Origin: Brachypodius melanocephalos
Taxonomy: Eukaryota > Chordata > Aves > Passeriformes > Pycnonotidae
DNA: 64,000 nt
Assembly (NCBI GenBank): GCA_013398615.1
Contig: VZSR01003806.1
Span: 20,808,652 to 20,872,651 of the forward strand
Reading direction: 5' to 3'
Shown: positions 49,160-61,397 of the stretch, piece after piece
How the letters are laid out: every line of letters begins with the position of its first letter
How positions within the stretch are numbered: position 1 is the first letter of the stretch
Notes under the pieces: model-generated
Databases searched by the model: none
Seen by the model: only the letters and a program-made list of their open reading frames with translations
What the model was told of the DNA's origin: nothing
Position numbers and translations under genes: made by a program

Positions 49160-49250
49160 GTAAATGGATGCACAGAGAGGTGAACTGACCTTCAGTCTCA
49201 ACTGAAATTATTTAGGAAGCTCAGGACCAAATTTAGACTGAGCTATCAGC
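49160..49250 (+). repeat. MIR-like ancient SINE remnant
   Basis: The string gatgcacagagaggtgaact gaccttcagtc resembles the MIR core (gaggcacagagaggttaagtg). It precedes the second copy of the duplicated flank. Confidence 0.45.
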
Positions 49251-49266
49251 CTAAACCCCCTCACCT

Positions 49267-49382
49267 GCGAGTGGGCTGAGACTCAGCAAATCATTCCACG
49301 TGTGACACCCATCCTGCGTATTTCCTGAGCACACAGGACTGTCAGAGCTCTATAAACCAAAATACTGGTTCCAGTGTCAAGG
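49267..49382 (+). repeat. Copy 2 of a locally duplicated flank
   Basis: Matches 46891-47041 in order (tgggctgagactcagcaaat, cgtgtgacacccatcc, ctgagcacacaggactgtca, aaatactggttccagtgtca), with one gap of about 28 bases. Eye-estimated identity is around three quarters. Confidence 0.75.
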
Positions 49383-49622
49383 ATTATAGAATCACAAAAT
49401 TCCACAATAGTCTGGAGTAGAAACATGGTTTAAAGGTCACCTCGTTCCAACCCTGACACCTTCAACTATCCCAGGTTGTTCCAAGCCCTGTCCAACCTGG
49501 CCTTGGGCACTTCCAGGGGTCCAGGGGCAGCCACAGCTTCTCTGGGCACCCTGGGCCAGGGCCTCCCTACCCTCACAGCCAAGAATTTCTCCCTAATATC
49601 CAATCTAAACCTACTCTCTCTC
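49383..49622 (-). repeat. CR1 LINE, 3' fragment (copy 2 of pair)
   Basis: Signatures: tagaatcacaaaattccaca, ttgttccaagccctgtccaa, cttccaggggtccaggggca and ctaatatccaatctaaacct. It begins at the same point relative to the duplicated flank as the CR1 at 47042. Confidence 0.92.
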
Positions 49623-49749
49623 AGAAAGAACCACTCAGTAAGACGAGGACAAGAAACTGAAGTTGTGTGATGGAGAGTTCTGAAAAACGGATGAATTTCA
49701 TTGGGCTGTGACAGAGTTCTGCTGAATCTTCGAACAGGAAATCCAGCTT

Positions 49750-50110
49750 CAGCTGTGGGTATGTATTCGAAGTGTTGATAAAAGCCAAAATTGCAGAACA
49801 TTTGGAAATGCATAATTTAGTAGAGGACATTCAGTACAGATTCATAAAAGGAAGGTCATGCCTGACAAATCTGCTGAAATCCTTTTTATTATACGACCAA
49901 ATCGTTAGGTTAGACAAGAGTGAAACAGTGGACATAAGTTATCAGGATCTCAGGAAAGCATTTGATTTTGTACCACTCAGGCTGATTTACAAAGTCATAA
50001 AGTATTGTGCAGGGAGAAGGAATTGAAATGGATTAAAGAACATTTTAGGGATAGGCATAAAGGCAACAGAGTGAGTGGAAGGAATCTGAAACAGAGAGGT
50101 ATAAAGGTCA
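49750..50110 (+). pseudogene. Decayed LINE reverse-transcriptase fragment (CR1/L3/L2 clade)
   Basis: The forward frame at 49772-50026 encodes RFIKGRSCLTNLLKS (the F.KGRSCLTNL block before RT motif A) and, about 30 residues on, DISYQDLRKAFDFVP, matching the V.YLDF.KAFD.VPH motif A of non-LTR reverse transcriptases. The first catalytic Asp is preserved in YQD. The frame stops shortly after. The next block (a WIK...RV-SG type segment) continues in a different frame at about 50028-50100, so there is at least one frameshift. No downstream YADD box was seen. This is a dead LINE fragment, older than the surrounding CR1 3' ends and opposite in orientation to the adjacent CR1 at 49383-49622. Confidence 0.8.
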
Positions 50111-50914
50111 AGCTGCTGTAAAAGGTACAAGAACGGGCTCTGAAAATCGTAAAACTTCAGCTCAGCCACCATTTGAGAGGCAAGAATACCTGAATTTGGT
50201 GGCAGAACTGCAGAGGGGTATTACTACTGTGAGTATATTTTGAGGAAATGAGGCGCAGAAAGGTGGCACTTGCAAAGGTGCTGCATCAACCTGTGGGATT
50301 CACCTGTCCTAGAGCTGAGATGTGAAGGGAACTTCTGGCCAGGAATCCACACTCATTTTAAAGAGGATTCAGTAATTTTATGGTCATTAATAAAATCTGC
50401 AGTTACGCAGGCTGTGGTAATGATTTGGGTAATTAAATCGGAAGCTTCTGGGAATTAAGATGATGGCCTGAAAGGGTCACAAAGAAAACTCCCCTGGTGC
50501 TTAATCAGAGGAAGAGCTTTGCAAGCTGGATGGGTGCATTAATTGTCCCATACTGACCATGATGTGACACACAAAGCTGACACACAACATCCAGTGGATC
50601 TCTGGGTTGATCCAGCTCAACTCTCCACAGAGATCACCACAATTTCATTCATGTAGGACAAACCAAAAGAAACTAGCATGGCTTTGTTAGCCTCCTGAGA
50701 CAATTTTGCACAGACAAAAAGAACTCCCACTCATCCCAAGGTTTTCCACGGGCTGCTCTTAATATCTCTTTTCCTAAAAATTGCCAATTATTCTCGTGGC
50801 CGGTAGACTGGACACGAGCTCTGCTGCTTGATGATGGTGCAAGGAGTTTTTATCCTTTATCTTTCGTTCCCTAAGCGAGCAGCAAATCTTTACAACAATG
50901 TCCTCGTGAGGGTA

Positions 50915-51050
50915 AAATTCCCCACAGAAAACTGAGCCTCAGCTGCTGCTACTTGGCTCAAGGTCAGCTGAGATAAAGATGAGGACAGAGCGTGGATCTT
51001 CTGATTCCCACTCCTGTGCCCTCAATTCCAGGCCACAGTGCTGCTGCCAC
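50915..51050 (+). repeat. MIR-like ancient SINE remnant
   Basis: Segments ccacagaaaactgagcctca, ttggctcaaggtcagctgag, and ttctgattcccactcctgtgc follow the forward MIR order (core, aggtcacacag, then ctgactcccagtcctgtgctc). It is well preserved relative to the others. Confidence 0.6.
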
Positions 51051-53996
51051 CACCTGTGGGGACAGCCTTTCAATCTTGAAGGCTGTCAAAAGCCAGCAGC
51101 TTTTCTAAGCACTAAAAATCACTTTAAATAAACTTCAGTTTGAGGGGAAAAAAAAAAAAAAGTTAGGGGAGAACAGGTGGACTCCTGTGACACCAGAATT
51201 CTTCAATGCACAAAGAATCTTTCATCTCACTGTTCTACACGGCACCTTTAAATATTCTTCTACATAAAGGCATGATATGCAAGAGCAAAAGAATAACTGA
51301 GAAACAGTAATCCCTACCAGATCAACTGTGCTTTATCTACACAGATTCTGCTTTCATAAAAGCACAGAGGAAAGAGGGGAAAAAAAAAAAAAGAAAGTAC
51401 ATTCTTATTGTTTTCTGAAGCTTAAAATAACCACAAAGTGAGAAAAATCAAAGCTGTTCCATAGAACAACTAGGAAAAAAAGTCTCACTGAGCATTTGAG
51501 AAAGACAGTAAATGGCAGAAGATGGAATTAGAGATTTAGTGAGTGCCATGGTCACCAAGCTCAGATCCTAAATTTGGTCTGTGCTTAAACCAGGCTGGCT
51601 TAATGGAAGGATCTGCTAGAATGTATGTGCCCCATATATAATTATAGCTGTCACTGGCAGCAAAGGCTACAGTTCTGGCTGCCATTACATTCTCCGTTTT
51701 CTCTTGCTAACTTCTCTGAAAACTTTCTTTTTTTTTCCATATATAATGCAAGTGGATGCAGGCAATGTCTGCAGGAAACCTGCTAACTGTGAGCCAGTCA
51801 GAAGGTAAAGGGATGGGAAGAATTAGGAACAAATCATCTGTACTCAACACAGGCAAACCTGCCATCAATTTATTCTCAATCCAGAAACAAAGAGAAAATG
51901 CATTATCTACTACAGCTGGTTTATGAACCAAACATTTGAGCTTAGATTAAGCAGAAGGTCCAGGCTGGTGCTCGGGGAAGCAGCAGCAAAGTCACCAAAA
52001 TAATATCTAAAAGCCATTAATTTATCCCCCACATTCACATTTTTTGTATATTCCAAAGCATTGAGCTGTTCTGCAATACCAGCGTGCTGCTGATATCAGG
52101 GTTTGTCCAAACCCTTCTGAATTCAACCTGTGTTACCTGCTGGAATGACAATGCACAGAAAAAAACATCTGTAATCCCCCAAACTTCTCTCTAATCCAAA
52201 AGCTTCCTAGCCACGACACAGTTTATTCCCTAAACCCCCTCTGCAGCAGCGTTTTCTGGGAGCTGTTTTCCTGAGAGGAGCTCTCCATCCTTTCCTACAG
52301 CCAAGGAACACATAAGGTATCCTCTTGTTCCTGTCCCAAGGGGCCAGGTACCAGCTCAGAGGTTCAAAGGGATCCTCTCAGATCAAGGCTGACTCCTCAA
52401 AGCTGCATCCCAGTGTTGTAAGGAGATAACCAGAAACCATCTCAGGAATTATTCCAGCCCCATCTTCCATCATTTCCAAACATGTCTTTCCATTTCCACA
52501 CCTCATCCTGTGTTTCAAAGATCTGGGAAGATTCTTTATATTTGGCCATTCAGATTCCTGGAGAGAGGTTTGTATTTACAGGTTTATGTGTTTTTATGTA
52601 CACATTTTATTTTAAACCCAAATAAATTGAAGAGTCCTTTAATCTCATCCCATTCAGCTGCACTCTAAAACAAGAGAACCAGCAGTTGAAGACAAACCAG
52701 ATTTACACACGTGTCATTCAAATATTAATTAAAGTTACAATAACTGTCAATTAAAAATAGGTGCAAGATCTTTTTAAGGCGTGAATGCTTCCACCCCTCA
52801 ACTTCCAGCTGCTGGGGTACCAAGATGAGCCAGCAGCATCCCCCCAAAATATATTTCAAGAGTCATGGTTCTACCATAGACCAAGGTACTGCATTAGGTT
52901 CTACCAAGGAACTGCATTTTTCCCCTGCAACACTGGCTGCTAACAAATAAAATTCAAAAATACCTGTGCCATATCTCCTGTGGATCAGTGACAAAACAAT
53001 GAGCTGCTGTTAACAAGCTTCCAGTTTTAAGGGCAATGAAAGAAAAAGCCCAGTATTTTTAATTCAAACATGACCTCCACTTTGATTCTGAACTTCTAAA
53101 TAAGTTTCCAGGCCTTCTCCAACTGCATGGATATTGATCAATAGGATAGCCAAGCCATTCAAAGATCTACACCCCAAAATCCAGGTGGGAATGAGTGTAA
53201 AGCCTTTCCCATGCAAGCTTTTAGACCCATCCCCATCAGCACCTTACGGTTTTTCTCTGAGCTAGACAGGTACTGACTTGGAAAGTTACTCTTCCTGTCT
53301 GAGAACTAAAAATTTTGACTCCAGTTACTCATGAGAGGTATCCAAGTTTGGAAATTGGATGTCCACAAGAGCACTGAAGATACATAAATCAACACATCAG
53401 GCCTAAAATGTAAAAGCTACCGTTTAATGTAATATGCCAGAAATAAAATGTGAGTTCCTCTAGACAGTCTGCAACAGGCAATTATCTAAAAAACAATTTT
53501 TCACAAAGTTCTGCACATTCCTGCTGACCAACAATTCTTCTGCCAAGCACAGGAGACGGGAGGATGAATTTTTATCTTTTTTAGTTAGTTCTAAGAATAT
53601 TATCCAAAACACTGACTTATGTAAAGGGGTACTTCAAGTTCATTTATTACTTAAGTTCTTTATGATTCTTTACACCCAGTAAAGATAATGCACTGGCACA
53701 CTGGCACACTTATCCCTTATATAAATCTCTGTCACCATCCACCCAAGGAGACAATTTGTTAAGCCAGTTTAACCCCTGCTGAAACATGACTTACCACTGA
53801 AAGCACAGCCAAATTCCCATGCCTAGAATTTAAACAACTCCTGGAAGACATTCCAAAGTTACAGCAGCAAGACTGCTGCAAGTTCCTCTAGAGAACAGAA
53901 CAGCACAAAAGTCACTGGCTATGAATCCTCATCTCATAGTCAAAACAGATGGATCCTCCTAGACTGATTCTTTATTAAAAAAAAAAATCTGATTAT

Positions 53997-54150
53997 TACA
54001 GAATCTTGGGATGGTTTGGGCTGGAAGAGACCTTAAATCTCATCCCATTCCACTCCCTGCCATGGGCAGGGACACCCCTTCCACTATCCCAGGTTGCTCC
54101 AAGCCCCATCCAACCTGGCCTTGGGCACTGCCAGGGATGGAACAACCTGT
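53997..54150 (-). repeat. CR1 LINE, short 3' fragment
   Basis: Signatures: cagaatcttgggatggtttg ggctggaagagacc, ccctgccatgggcaggga, ttgctccaagccccatccaa. It is preceded on its left by an A-rich run (53979-53988). Confidence 0.93.
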
Positions 54151-54914
54151 TTTTGCTTTTCCTCTCTTGCTGGCACTAGACTACACACAATGAGATCTAC
54201 AGGAGAGAGGTGATGGAAATAGTGAAATACTTCGACCACTGGAAAGGGTTAATAATTACACAGTGCTGGTTGGTGCCCTGCAGTTATCACCAAAGATTTG
54301 CACCAACAGAACCATTTCAGGATTTGAGAAAGAAAAGGAGAAGTGGGGTAACTCTGACAAGTTTCTTTTTTTAGAACCTCTTTTAGAATCCCAAGCAGAA
54401 AGTGCAACATCTTAGCCCTTCTCCCACTGTCCTCACAGAGTTCACATTTGCTCTTATTTCAGTTCCAGCTCCCGGAGTCAAATGATCTGAAGTGAAAAAA
54501 CAAAAGCTGAGAGATGTAAAGTAAATAAATACATCATATACGTTCCTGTGTCCTTCACTTTGCCAAACTCTGACTTAATAAGAATTTATTTGATATATTT
54601 GATGTTGTAAATAACAAGCAGCAGTTAATATCAAAAGACTACTCAGCCTTAATACTTTGGAATATAAAGGTCTTGGCAAAAAACCAAACAGGATTGGTCT
54701 AAAAAAAATCTCTTAACCCGTAAAAATCAGTTTGGAGCCATTTTTACCTGTGACTGAGACTGATAAGGCAAGAACCAGCAAGCGCCCTTGTTGAGAAGAG
54801 CTCACAGCAGAAGAGCTCCAGAACGAGGGCCAAGGATTAGCAGGAAAAATGGTAATGGAGAGATTTGGGCAGAGAAACGATACCTGATGGCCCAAACTTT
54901 GCCAGTCAATCTAT

Positions 54915-55290
54915 AAAACACAAAATCATTTAGGTTGCAAAAGACCTCCGAGATGATCACATACAACCTGTGACCCACGATGACCCTGTCACCAGCTCAG
55001 AGCACTGAGTGCCACATCCAAGCCTTCCTTGGACACCTTCAGAGATGGGGACTTCAGACCTCCCTGGGGAGTTCCAATGCTTGACAATCCTTTCCATGGA
55101 GAAATTCCTCCTGATGTCCAGCCTGACCCTCCCCTGGTGCAGCTTGAGGTTATTTCCTCTCCTGTCCCTGTTCCCTGGGATCAGAGCCCAGCTCACCCCT
55201 GGCTGCCCCTTCCTGTCAGGGAGTTGTGCAGAGCCACAAGGTCCCTCCGACCCTCTTTTTCTCCAGGTTGAACAACCCCAAAAGCTGAAG
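54915..55290 (-). repeat. CR1 LINE, 3' fragment
   Basis: Signatures: aaaatcatttaggttgcaaa agacctccgagatgatc, cttccttggacaccttcaga gatgggg, gcctgaccctcccctggtgc agcttgagg, and cagggagttgtgcagagcc. It is of the same subfamily as 48125-48500. Open frames on both strands here are repeat translations. Confidence 0.93.
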
Positions 55291-58200
55291 CCCTGGGTGT
55301 GGCTTCTGCTACTTCTCCAGCTGCCAGATGAAGGCTGATTTTCTGCAAGGAGTGTTTTTACTGCTATCACAGACTGGTTCCTGGGCTCGTCTGCCAGTCT
55401 GACCCTGCAGGATCCGATGTTCTTAAATGGCCTGGACGCAATTTATGTGCAGCCGTTGCGGAGCGTGGACGCACTGTAAAACACGGAACGGCAGGAAAGG
55501 CTCGCTCCACATCCACAAGGAGAAAACTGACACCATAAGTCAACATCCAGTTGGCTGGGGGAGAAAGGGGGATGACACACACATGCATATAAATGGATGA
55601 GATCACAGCCTCAGCACCCGCTCTTAAAGCAATCGGGTAAGACTTGCCCTTAATATTCTTAAAACGTTTTTATTTTTGAAATATAAGACGTGAAAGTGCC
55701 CCATTTTTCACCGGCTGAAGCCAAACTTGAAATAACAAAACAGTCCTAAGTAGTTAACAGGCTACAAAACTGCCCCTGATTTCCAGGCAGCGCTGCAGAC
55801 TTGCAGAGTAACACTGTGTACCCATTAACTCCAAGTCCACAATTTGGCCAGAATTTGTTTTGCTGCATTACAGCCAAATCACTTTTTGTGTCTGTCTTCC
55901 TCCTACGTGGGATTGCCTGAGCAGAACAGGATGCCAACGCTGAAAGCACTGACTGTCTCAGACGTTACCATCTCTGATTAAGAAGGCCCTTTTATTGCAG
56001 GATCACTTAGACTTTACAGATAACTGTTGCTGCATTGAGATGAAGTTACTGGCAGGAAGAGCTTACGGCAACTCAGGGAACAGCAACCAGAATATTAAGA
56101 CTCCTCAAGTGAGCTATTTCAGAAGTCCAGCACAGAAATTATTTTCCTAATATCCTTTTCTTGCTGAAAATAAGGTTGACTCTTTCTTGTACTCCCCAGA
56201 GAAGACGAGAAAACATCATATTCCTCACTTCCCTCCAAGAAACTTTCACGTTAGGTTTGCACAACTCTTGGCAAGTGGGGTGGGTCATTGAAAGGTCCAC
56301 TTTAAAGGCCCCTGCTCTTTCCTTCCACTGTAGGAATCCTCTCAGAATTCATCTCTCCATCCTTTTACTGCCACATTCTCAGCTTCTACATGAACTTCAC
56401 AACATCTTGTTTCCAGTCCTGTTTCTGCCCCACATTCCCATCCCGTTTTGGTTTGCTTGTCCAGCTGAGCAAGAGGAAGTGAGTGCTCCAGCTGGCCAGG
56501 AGCTGGATCTACAGGGGCTGATGAGCAGGGACCAAAAACTGCAGCTCCCACATCCACATCCTTGAGGGACCAGACACAAAATACCACCGAGAATCAAATG
56601 TTTCACAGCAATGGACAAGAAATCCTCATTTATCCAGGCTGCCACATATCCTGAAGGATATCCTTCCACTCCATTTTGCTTCTACCACTCCCTGTGTTAC
56701 GAATATGGGGAAAAAGCTCTTCCCACTTAATTTCCCTTCACCATTTGACATTTTTATTCCATCTCAACTTGTTTATACTGCAAATGGATATCCCAACATA
56801 TAAACCATTTCAGTAAGTTGCATCAGCCACCCACATATGACTTGTAGTCAGATATGGGTGGAATTTTTTGATTCAGAATTAAAAATCTAATCTAGGATGT
56901 GGGACAGAAGCACCTAGAGGTGTAAGGTCATATGCACCATTAACTTCCCTCTTTCAGTTTTACAGATCTGAGCAGCAACAGTGTTTTGCATTCCTATAAA
57001 GGCTTTTTGTCCTCATCAGAAAAAAGTTAAGTGTTTTCTAACTTATTACGCAGAGCTTAACATCTGCAAGAGCCTGGTTCCTGCATCACTTTGTCACTTC
57101 CAGCAGCAGCCACTTGAGTGATGGCAGGGACAGCTATTTATCACCCCATCACCAAAGAACACAAACAGCAGCAGATGAATGACCTGACAATACAGAACTC
57201 AAGTGAAACTGAGAGTGACAAAACGTTGGGAGCTCACTTTTGCCCTGATTTACAGTGCAGCACATTCAGCAAGGGAGTGCTGGTTCATCAGCACGGGGAG
57301 GGCGTTCGTTTTAAAGAGGTACAAAAGTCAAAAAAGTACAATTAAAAGAATTAATTCTAATTTTCTGGGAGGGGGAAAGGGAGGCCCTGCAGCATCTTTT
57401 ACCCAAATGCTGACAACTTTCAGCAGATGCACTGCACTCTGAACAGCACCACTGGTTTAATATTCTTGAAGATGGGAATTATCAGCTCAACACCTCAAAC
57501 TGTTGCCTTTTTTTCCTAAACATAAATATTTACACGGTGCTGAGGATGCGGAGTACTAAGCAAAGAGTTAATTACCAAAGGATTTAAGGCGCTCTTTGGA
57601 GTTGATACAAAGCTATCATCATCCCATCAATGTTAACAAAGTGAAACAGAAAATCTAAACAGACCAGAATCTCTTCTCTGTGCTTATTACATTTCCACCG
57701 AAGCTGCTCTTAGGCTGCAGTAAATCCTGTGGCCCAGGAACAAAAAAAAAAAAAAAAATACAAGTGTGAAAGAGTTTTGGTTTTAATCACGAGAACACAG
57801 AGCAGCGTCTGCCTGCCTCGTTCGCTTGGGGAATTTAAACAGTGACCAAACCACTTGAACTCGTCTGCAAGACACACTCCATGCTCAAATTAAAAAAATC
57901 TGTTGCTCAAGTCCTTCAGAGAGGAAATAAGAAATTCAATATGTATTCCATAGCTTAGTGCATTTTTCACCTTGATTACCAAACCAGGATTACATTCACC
58001 ATAAAAAAATACTAGGAAACTATTTTCAAGACCTTTCTTTTCTAACCCGTAATAGAATTTATAAGACAAGATGTAAAAAAAAAAGGTTTTGAATTGTATT
58101 TTAATTTTTTTTAAAAGTTATATTACAATTTTGATCAACTACTCCAAAATATAAACGCAGTACAATGTTATTTAAAATTACAAGGAAAATATTCAGCAGC

Positions 58201-58589
58201 ATTAGCTATTGCTGTGTTTTGGGAGGCAAGAAAGAAAGGGAAATAAATCCCAGTCCTCGCTGGTGAAAACTACAGCAGAAGCACTGGGAAGGAGAGTCAA
58301 GTGCTAAAGCACTTTTGCCCTCTTTGGCAGATGTAAGGAATAATTTGTTCATTTATAAATGTAAACGTTACAGAATTTAAATGAGGATTTGTTGAATTAT
58401 GTACTTGCTTCAGGACATATTCCTACCCCACTTTCCCTACCAGCTAAGCATTCCTGTTCCTGCCCAAAGAAAAAAAATTAAGGAATTAACTCAAGAGCTG
58501 TACCTGTTCGCAAATAAACACGCTTCAAATAGTTACCAGCCAATGAAAATCAACCTATCTTTAGGAAAATAATGAAAGTACAATCCCAA

Positions 58590-58680
58590 AACAAGATTAA
58601 AATCAATGATTTAAATCAAAGCTTCCCTCTTGCTGATGTAAATCAAAGTGATTTAAATCACCAGTTTTGATCAATTCACT
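58590..58680. repeat. AT-rich palindromic repeat cluster (gatttaaatca motif)
   Basis: The 11-mer gatttaaatca occurs at about 58602-58612 and again within the perfect 14-bp palindrome gtgatttaaatcac at 58648-58661, with further aaatcaa spacers. I recall similar gatttaaatca-rich repeats from other sauropsid genomes but cannot name a family with confidence. Confidence 0.5.
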
Positions 58681-59165
58681 CATTTGCATAACATTGATCG
58701 TTTATCCCTTAAAATGTCACCTAGGGGCCAAAGTTAGCTGGGTATTTCTCTAAATCTCAATTCAGCCAGCAGAAATAAAGCTTTTGTGTTCTTATTTAAA
58801 AATTTATAAAATTCCCTATCAGCCGTGACATTTCCATTCCTGATGTCTAAACATCTTGGGGCAGTCGAAGTGGTTTAAAAGACAAACGGAGACGATTCCG
58901 CGGTAATCCCAAGTACAACCGGAGCCACATCCCCCTGCCAGGGCTCTGGAGACGTCCTGCCCATCACCAAACACACAAACATGCTGATGGGACAAACAAG
59001 TGTTTACAAGATCCCTCAGCCCATCAATTCCCTTTAATACAGTTGGGTAGCCAGGGGTTATTGATCTCTGGTGGTAAATTTTCACAGCAGGCTGTTTTCC
59101 CGCATTGATCATGGGAGCAAGGCAGGGATTAACAAAGTGCAGGAGCTCCTTCACTCCAGGAAAAC

Positions 59166-59347
59166 TGCCTTTGCTGAAGGCAGTGCAAAGGTTACCCTGA
59201 ACTGCCCCAACCCTGGAAGCATCCAAGGCCAGGTTGGACAGGGCTTGGAGAAACCTGGGATAGTGGAAGGTGGCCCTGCCCGTGGCAGGCAGTGGAACTG
59301 GACAAGCTTTAAGGTCCCTCCAACCCAAACCATTCTGTACAATTCTA
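59166..59347 (+). repeat. CR1 LINE 3' end with foreign leader, copy 1
   Basis: CR1 3' sequence (catccaaggccaggttggac, ggtccctccaacccaaacc) from about 59213 is preceded by a non-CR1 leader (tgcctttgctgaaggcagtg, then aaaggttacc). The same leader occurs in the copy at 59665-59915. Confidence 0.88.
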
Positions 59348-59664
59348 TTCATCTCAGGAAAGCTGGATTTTCCTCTCGGTCCTTCCTGGCTTGTTTTGGT
59401 CTTTCCTACAAAAAATATTTTTGATTTGTACAATCCTTCACAGCTACCATCATTTTTGTCTCATTTCCTTCACTCTCAGACTCTTCACCTGAATTTGCCA
59501 GTCATTTTGGTACTGTCCATATCCCTTAAAATATCAGCTCTTCTCTTTGGTTCCACCTTCTCTCCTGAAGCTTCTGCTTCAAGGTACAACAAAGAAGGAA
59601 ATGCTGGAGAAACTGGAAGGAGTTGAGAGCACAAAGGATAGCAGGATGATACAGACTGAAGTCA

Positions 59665-59915
59665 AACAGTGGTGGTGACAGGCTGGAATGGATTTCCCAG
59701 AGCAGCTGTGGCTATCCCTGGATCCCTGGAAGTGCCTTTGCTGAAGGCAGTGGAAAGGTTACCCAGAACTGCTCCATCCCTGAAGTGTCCAAGGCCAGGC
59801 TGGACAGGGCTTGGAGCAACTTGGGATAGTGGAAGACATCCCTGCCCATGGCAGGGAGGTTGGAATGGGATGAGTTTTAAGGTCCCTTCCAATCCAAACC
59901 TTCTGGCATTCTATA
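59665..59915 (+). repeat. CR1 LINE 3' fragment with internal foreign segment, copy 2
   Basis: Normal CR1 (cccagagcagctgtggctat, ctggatccctggaagtg) is followed by about 50 foreign bases (cctttgctgaaggcagtgg, aaaggttacccagaactgc). CR1 then resumes at tgaagtgtccaaggccaggc and runs to the 3' end. Confidence 0.9.
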
Positions 59916-61232
59916 CATTTTCAAGCACACGAATCTACTAAGAATTCAAACAATGCTCGCACAACATTTTATGCAAATAACAGCTCTCAAAAACAAAGAA
60001 TAACCACTGAGTGCTTTTACCTATTTTATTGGCATACACAAAAACACGACTGTCTCGAGTACCAAGCAGGTTTTTTTTAAAAGCAAACATTTTAACGCAA
60101 CAGCACAAAGCCAATAACTGTATCCTGGTCACTTTGATCCAATTACAATACATTTTAAAGTATTACAGTACTTTAAAGATTAAATAGTGCTGCAGCTTCT
60201 CCATCTAAAGTTACCATGCTGGAAAGTTCTTGGTTAGAGAATGCCCGGCCCTGACTGCGTGAGCTTTTCCACTTGGGAGATTCAAAGTGGATTTAGCAGG
60301 ATTACCAGCATACTTCAGCATTTTCAGGATCAGAGCTTAAATGGTATCTCCGACACACATGTGGGACAAAAAAACAGTGGAGGAAAAAGAATTCTGTTCC
60401 TAAGAAAACCAGGAAGCTATCGATCCTAAGCAGCTTTATGCTTTTGACTTCAAACTAAGAGGGAAGGAATGAAAACAAACACTCTGTGTTTTAGTGAAGG
60501 AGTTTTATCAAAATCTATGTATTTATGATCTATTCAGTTATCACTAATTGGTAAATAAAATATGCACTAAGAAACGACAACATTTTTAGATGATAAAACT
60601 CAGATCATACTAAAGGCACTTTTTTTTGTTCAACACTGAAAAAAAACCCCACCCCAAACTTTATAAATATTAAATTATTACGCTGACCTAAAATACCCTT
60701 GCTGGACAAACCACCAACAAAGCCCTACCTCAAATCCATGTGTGTAGCAAACAGCATTTTCCCCATTTTAAAAAGCAGATGGAGCTTAGCTCCCTTCAGG
60801 AGAGCAAACAGCCCAGACCTAAGGAACAGGACAAGTTAATATCCCAAAAAGCAAGCAGAAGCTGCTACTAAGGCCGTGTGCAGACATTTCCTGCCTCAAG
60901 ATCTTAAAAATTCACTCCCCAATGCACTCAGAAAACCAGAGTTGTCATAAACTGATGCCCAGATTTGTTTCCCAACCTTTTTTTTTTTCCTTGTTAAACT
61001 GCTCACAATTTATTTTTAACTACCACACAGAAGCTGCATCTGTCGAGGATGCTCTTTTTGCAAGCAGAGCTCCTGCTCAAGAGACTGCAGGGAGACTTGC
61101 CTGCCTTGCCTTCAGCAGAGTTAAACAATTTCTGAATAAGAAATTATTCTTCTACACAGTAATTCCAACTTTAACCTTTACAGCTCTGCCACCTGCCAAA
61201 GTCCCACTGCTTTGTCAGGAAAAGGACATGCC

Positions 61233-61397
61233 CAGAGAAGTTGCCCCTTCCCTGGAAGTGTCCAAGGCCAGGCTGGACACAGCTTGGAGCAACCTGGGAT
61301 AGTGGAAGGGGTCCCTGCCCATGGCAGGGAGTGGAACGGGATGAACTTTAAAGTCTCTTCCCACCCAAATCATCCCATGATTCCATGATTCCATACT
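61233..61397 (+). repeat. CR1 LINE, 3' fragment with octamer-like tail
   Basis: Signatures: ccctggaagtgtccaaggcc, ttggagcaacctgggatagt, ccctgcccatggcagggagt, and a tail of tandem gattccat units (61379-61395), the CR1-type 3' short repeats. Confidence 0.94.
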
